Assembly: GCF_000003605.2 (NCBI RefSeq)
Contig: NW_003142809.1
Coordinates: forward strand, 212,157-226,731
Source of the DNA: Saccoglossus kowalevskii
Taxonomy: Eukaryota > Hemichordata > Enteropneusta > Harrimaniidae
Direction: 5' to 3'
Length of the DNA stretch: 14,575 nucleotides
Part shown: positions 9,690-14,575 of the stretch, one piece after another
Layout of the letters: each line of letters opens with the position of its first letter
How positions within the stretch are numbered: the first letter of the stretch is position 1
Translations under genes and position numbers: made by a program
The notes under the pieces: generated by a model
Databases searched by the model: none
The model's input: only the letters and a program-made list of their open reading frames with translations
Told to the model about the DNA's origin: nothing

Positions 9690-11714
9690 GCTGAAATTTA
9701 CAGAGGATTATTTTGCCGTTGTCGATGGGTGATGGATATTCATGATACAAATGAGCTAAGCTGTGATTAAGTACAATGGGGGAATACGGAAAGGAGATTA
9801 TACACGATATAGCGAAAGGAGCGAAAACCATTTCCACTGAGACCATGTCATGGTCATATCAGACATCCTTGCAAAACAGTTTGTTTTCTGCGTCGTGACT
9901 GGTAAAACTATCTAAAACAAGTCAGGGTACCGTTGTTTAATACTAACATTGTGGCGAAATCCAACAAATCCATAAAATTCAATATCTGGATTGAGGTTTA
10001 AACTCGCCAGGGTTCATTAATCAATATACCGAATCTCGCCACCCCAAAAACATATGGAAATATAAATCATGTTATTAAAAATGTATAAATAAAATCGATC
10101 AATGTTTTCTAATAGCGCCACGTGCGTGTCAGGACAAGCAGAAATACGCACAGTTGTCGCGAGATAAACACACTATCCAGATTGTATATCAGCGTCGAGA
10201 GAATATAATTTGCCAATCCATTTCGTGTTGTATTTTTCTAATATTGTCTAACTTGATAAATAAAGGACGCATGTAAATTTTGTTTTATTTCGATAAATAC
10301 AGATGTCACGATATATCCAGGTGTATACAGCGACGGTGAGTTTGGTTATAGACTCCCAATTAAATGGTCTGTGCTTCAATTGGTCCGCGCCATTGGTTAC
10401 GCTAAGCATTTCCATTTTTGTGTAATCTAACTTATTACTATAGCGACACGAGTCGTAAATCATATATGACATTTGACCTTTGAGACTTACGCATTACATT
10501 TTCCCCGTCTTGCAAATATTGCGATGTTTTGCTTTTCGAAACAACAAATACAGAACAGAAATTCCATTTCATCGAGCACTGAGTACTCGTTATCGACATC
10601 GAGAGTGATAACACAGCGTGTTCAGCCATTACCGGTATCTCCCGCTGTAGCCATTACTCACATGTAATGCTCTACATAATCCCAGCGGGGAAAACTGTGA
10701 GTGTTGCCATGGCTACATGTCCCCGATTTGAATTTCTTTTTATGGTGGTCGTTACAAACAAGTGCGATTAATTTTGGTTGAAATCAACTACGGTTGCACC
10801 GGAAATGTGTTTAGATTAAAACGGGAAAAGGGAGGGGAAATGAGGCCGATGTCAAGTGGTGGCTGCTTCAGAGGTCTCTCAAAGCCGACACTTAAATGTC
10901 CCTGTTTTCCCAGACGCGCTATTAATAATTAATACAAGTTTCAGATCACTCAGTGGAAGGAAATAATGCAAATATTTCAGCTAATTGGTATGATTTGGAG
11001 ACGATTGGCAATTACAGATCGAACAAGAAAGCTGACGGCTTATAATGTACACTAATGGGCGGGGACTAGAATGTCTGCCACAGTATTATGTACGATTTGT
11101 TTGTTTTTATTGTGTTACTGAAATGCCGATAAGAGTGAGAGAAATGTATTTATACTCTCAAATGAAACAGTATCTCAAATTTGAATATTGTAGAACGCAT
11201 TAGAGATATATGGCTCTAAAAGCACATGCGTTATCAATGATTATTTTCTACCGATATTAGATTCTATGCCGAGTATAGTAACATTAGTTCACATAGAGCA
11301 AACCTGTCGTTAAATAAACAAATTACACACATCTATTCAACAATACCATGTATTACGTTAAATAGAGACACAAAATGAGAGAAGTCTGTAACCAACGCGA
11401 AGCTCAGAATGTGGCATCCGTTATAAAGAACCATGATTTTAAGATCGGCATTTTCTGTCATTGTTATACACAGAACGGGAGAGCAAACTCATTCAAAGCG
11501 TATTTTTTTTCTACAGTTAAGTTAACTATACAGTTAATACGTTTTAAATCATCATGTATTCTCTGTTGCGTAAGTGAAATGTACATTATGGGCGACATAG
11601 ACATGCACATTCGCACTTACATTATGTATACAGATCTAGCGTACCCATTCAGACCGCACTCAACGTTAACAACGATATTGACACATGTTAAGTCGTCATT
11701 AATTACTTAATTAC

Positions 11715-12244
11715 CTGTATCGATGTAATTTAGGTTTATATGGGTCGGGCACGTTGTATCCCAATACTAAAGGTTCTTCTTGGGCTTTACATACGTCGCC
11801 TCGCGTGTGATGATACCTATATTGTTCCATGTATTTGCTAGTGTCTTCATAGTGTCGGAACACATATTTGGGTTCCCTATATGTGCTGTAGGCCAGTCTA
11901 TAGGGGAACTTTGGTCGTTTTTTGTTTCTTTTATACTTGGACGAATCATCACAGGTAAAGTTGGGTTTCCAGCCACTCATATGGGCCCAGTTCTCCTGGT
12001 ACGTACACACGCAGGGAACGCGGCACTTGAAGTGGATTAACAGCAGGGGGTTAGTATGGGCAGTTGTGAACGTACATGTCGCCTTCTTGTCGTCGACGTC
12101 GTCGCTCTGCTTGTCTACATTGTAGTCTTCTTCTCCGATGTCCTCTGATGGAAGTAGCGTTTGGTCGTCATCGGCGGCAACGATCTCCGTGTCAACGTAA
12201 TGACTGTGCGTTACTCCAGGGTCACAACCTGGTGGTTCCGCCAT
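11715..12244 (-). CDS. First coding exon of the minus-strand gene, product not recognised
   Basis: The frame starts at ATG 12244-12242 with favourable bases around it (G at -3, G at +4). It runs 176 codons plus two bases to the donor CAG|GTAATT; an unspliced transcript would stop two codons later at TAA 11713-11711. Seen in the protein: an acidic stretch at residues 25-52 (ADDDQT, EDIGEEDY, SDDVDDKK), a cysteine group (Cys57, 74, 78, 80, 98), a basic patch (KYKRNKKRPKF, 103-113), then a strikingly Tyr/Arg/His-rich part (115-176) with YRLAYSTYREPKYVFRHY. No signal peptide or membrane span is obvious. Joined in phase to the exon at 3251-2276 it gives 501 residues. The family is unknown to me; the cysteine spacing is suggestive of metal binding but matches no motif I can name. 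Confidence 0.65.
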
Positions 12245-13995
12245 ATCTATCGCTGTCTCTCAATATTGTTGTTTTACCGTGGTACTCGAATATGAGCAAA
12301 TTCAGCAGACCAGGATATCAACTGTACGTATTTTCGTCATAATTTCACCCAATCGGGTATTTGTACGCGTTGGAATTGTTTCAGATAAATAAATAATTTC
12401 GAATAAATAATATCAACGCCAAACGATAACGCACATTCTCGTGTGTATCCAGGAACATGTTCTTCTTTCCCGTCCTTCATTCCGGCGTACAACCTATTAG
12501 AAACATCTTATCTATGAAAAGTCACCGGTGAACAAGAAAGGGACGCCACAACTCATCTGAAGCTGTTCACGTGCCGTGGTTGTCATCGACTGGACGTGCA
12601 TATACACAATATTGCCAATGTAACTGCCTCAGTCTGTGGGTTGTACCATTCACGCGCAGGTATGCGTGAAGCTTTTCCGAGGGAAGAAAACATTAAACAT
12701 TAAAACGCTACAGCTATAGCAACTGCGCTCTTAAGCGTTTGTGACACATTTTTTTTTGTATCACAAAGCCATTGGCATCACGGTTACGGCGTCGCAAACA
12801 AATCGACACTAATGGACCTGGTTATGCGCTGTTATAAACTGTTCGACTTGTTGGAACTAGAATCGACGTTGAATTCACTATAGTCGACATTCTGCAGACT
12901 TTACGTAAACTACGCGGTGCTCGCCAAGACTGACAGAACGTCACATTATTACAGCGTTAACATTGAACTTCCCCAGGTTTTTGTAGTGAGTTTGACCTGG
13001 TTTTGAACGTGGTGTAATATAGAACCGGTCATGGGATACACATTGTTATTTTTTTGCCACTGATTGAATATAAACTTTTGCAAAATTGGACAAAACCCGA
13101 CTCTTGCCAATTGTAATACAGTGATTAGTTCGACGATTGGCATACAATGCTTGCACCAAACAGTAAACAAATTCCGATATTTGTTCTGTTTATAAATGAA
13201 GTGGCTTTTCGAATTTTATTATTGCGAGTGTACTGAACCATCGCCGAGTTGATTTCGTGAAAGTAACAGGTATAGAAAAACACCTGCCGAGTGGGGGAGG
13301 GTCAAACCATTGCGACAGGGATGGCAGATCTAGAAAGAGGGGTTGTTCAGGGCAAATCCCCGTATAGAAACTTAGCAGTTTCTAAACGGTCTTCGAACGG
13401 GAAAATACATCTTTAATAAATGAACGGTCAGTTAAGTACATGTACTAAACCTACCATGCAATCTGACAGTAGCTATAGTCTATATACACTGCGATAGTGT
13501 TTGTTACGGACATGGAAATGAATTCCTCTAAATGAATGAATACCTCTAAACACATCAAGTTCTCCTGAATGTAGTACCCTAAACTATTGTACTTACCTCA
13601 ATGAGTGCAAGAAGTCTTGAATTTAAACTCTGTGCAAGTTTCTGGAACGTTCTGCGTGACGTAGCCAAAATTTGAAGTAGTTAATCTTAACACTTGGAGC
13701 GAACTAACCTTCCCCGCCAAAATATAAAAAAATATGATAAACCTTGTCCTGGTTCATTTTGTGATACGTGACAAAAGTTGAATTTATCACTCAGGGGGTT
13801 ATTCATACGCTCTTTTTATTTTTAATTTGAAGGTTGGAAATCCAGTGCATGAGGGGCGCTCACGGGGAGAGGTAATGCATGCAACTGTTATGGTGTTGGG
13901 TAGTATATAGCGCACCACGCACTGCATTGTGGGTAAATCATTCCCCAATTACAACAATCCTACAACTCCCGCCACGTGTTGGACTATGTTGTCTT
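12245..13995. other. 5' flank of the minus-strand gene, no other gene seen
   Basis: No reading frame here has splice or codon support. On the minus strand no clear TATA box precedes the ATG; an AT-rich block sits at 12385-12415. A one-mismatch X-box, ATTGCCAATGTAAC, lies at 12611-12624, about 370 bp upstream of the ATG, and E-boxes CACGTG at 12568-12573 and 13973-13978. A short 8-bp hairpin (TAGAAACT/AGTTTCTA) sits at 13365-13384. The transcription start cannot be placed. Confidence 0.4.
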
Positions 13996-14090
13996 AGAAT
14001 AGAATAGAATAGAATAGAATAGAATAGAATAGAATAGAATAGAATAGAATAGAATAGAATAGAATAGAATAGAATAGAATAGAATAGAAT
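13996..14090. repeat. Perfect (AGAAT)19 pentanucleotide microsatellite
   Basis: There are nineteen uninterrupted copies of AGAAT (95 bp); the complementary strand reads (ATTCT)19. This is the same repeat class that expands in human ATXN10 (spinocerebellar ataxia 10). The lack of any interruption implies recent expansion or ongoing length change. It sits about 1.75 kb upstream of the minus-strand gene's ATG. Confidence 0.97.
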
Positions 14091-14575
14091 CCATAATAAT
14101 ATATTCCATTATTCTGAAAGCTTCTTACAATTTTAACCAGTGTTGTCCTTTGCGAGCATTTGATATACGTACAAGCTTGCACCTTATTGTGACACTAATC
14201 ACACTATATTAGACGTAGATGCATTATTTATGAGAGTAATATGTAATTATGCAAATATTAACAATATACCCCCTAAACATCGCGTTAGTGCTTTAGTATT
14301 TTATGACGTCCACATGACATGGATGGGCCCGGAGATGAGTGTAAGCAATGAATTTGTGAATAATTTGCTAAAAATATAGCAAATCTTATCGACAAAAGAC
14401 CAGATATATCAACAAATTTTACCGCGGGGACGGCGTTCTTACGTCATTGAAGCGCTTCGCCGCTAGAGGGCTCCACTGATGCGAAATGCATTGTTACAAC
14501 ATTTCCGGGAATGATAATTCATGTTTTCTTTGAGTAACTAAAACATTAGTATGATCATTGCATTGCAAAGTTTAT
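14091..14575. other. Non-coding end region with a compact group of TF-like motifs
   Basis: No gene is seen. Within 73 bp lie TTACGTCA (14439-14446, CRE/ATF type), CCGCTAGAGGGC (14460-14471, close to the CTCF core CCRSYAGRKGGC) and TTCCGGGAA (14503-14511, STAT type TTCNNNGAA). The motifs are read directly. Occupancy and function are unknown. Confidence 0.35.

Larger units (their letters stand above)
3252..11714 (-). other. Large intron (about 8.46 kb) of the minus-strand gene
   Basis: The intron is bounded by the donor CAG|GTAATT (minus strand, GT at 11714-11713) and the acceptor ending TATAG (AG at 3253-3252). The phases match: the first exon ends two bases into a codon and the terminal exon supplies the third, forming a Ser codon. 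Additional small exons inside cannot be excluded, but I found none with convincing sites. Stretches 3252-4760, 4800-6160, 8300-9270 and 9690-11714 hold no gene I can support, only AT-rich sequence and chance frames. The remaining parts hold the motif clusters and repeats listed separately. Confidence 0.5.

Noticed and set aside
10823-10845. G-quadruplex (GGGAAAAGGGAGGGG then AAATGAGG)
   Set aside because: Only three runs of three or more G; the fourth is GG, so the standard pattern is not met.
11375-11710. 111-codon plus-strand frame
   Set aside because: Low-complexity, AT-driven codons, no recognisable motif, and it abuts the antisense exon by chance.
12871-12896. Cloning polylinker or vector remnant (GAATTC, GTCGAC, CTGCAG, and TCACTATAG like part of a T7 promoter)
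   Set aside because: Only short six-base coincidences; the flanks on both sides are ordinary AT-rich genomic sequence and no longer vector match is visible.

Overview
The window looks like animal nuclear DNA. It is AT-rich and gene-poor, with AG/GT splice junctions, AATAAA poly(A) signals, a tandem minisatellite, a pentanucleotide microsatellite and long stretches of non-coding sequence. There are no bacterial operons, ribosome binding sites, tRNA or rRNA genes, or CRISPR arrays. Composition and style would suit an invertebrate such as a mollusc or other lophotrochozoan, but nothing in the sequence fixes the taxon.

Layout. (1) 1-851: the 3' end of a plus-strand gene. It has a small exon (92-136), an 88-bp intron, a terminal exon (225-635), and a 3'UTR with strong hairpins and a poly(A) signal at 846-851. 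(2) 852-1761: short intergenic stretch. (3) 12244 down to 1762: one minus-strand gene is the best model. Its first coding exon (12244-11715) and terminal exon (3251-2276) have matching splice phase across an intron of about 8.46 kb and together predict 501 residues of an unrecognised protein. The two genes are convergent, tail to tail. (4) The 8.46-kb intron is not featureless. It holds several RFX-type X-box motifs, clustered E-boxes (CACGTG), TTACGTCA octamers, a 49-codon orphan reading frame (6271-6420) with coding-like composition, and a minisatellite of about 23 copies of a 39-bp unit (7371-8296) with a higher-order six-unit duplication. (5) 12245-14575: 5' flank of the minus-strand gene, with one more X-box-like site, a perfect (AGAAT)19 array, and a compact group of TF-like motifs at 14439-14511.

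Main idea to test: the minus-strand gene may be an RFX-regulated, and so possibly cilium-related, gene of a poorly characterised family, with enhancer-like elements inside its large intron. The X-box cluster is visible in the sequence. The regulatory role and the cilium link are inference. I did not recognise any of the three protein products at family level, except for a weak PUB-domain-like look in the orphan frame.
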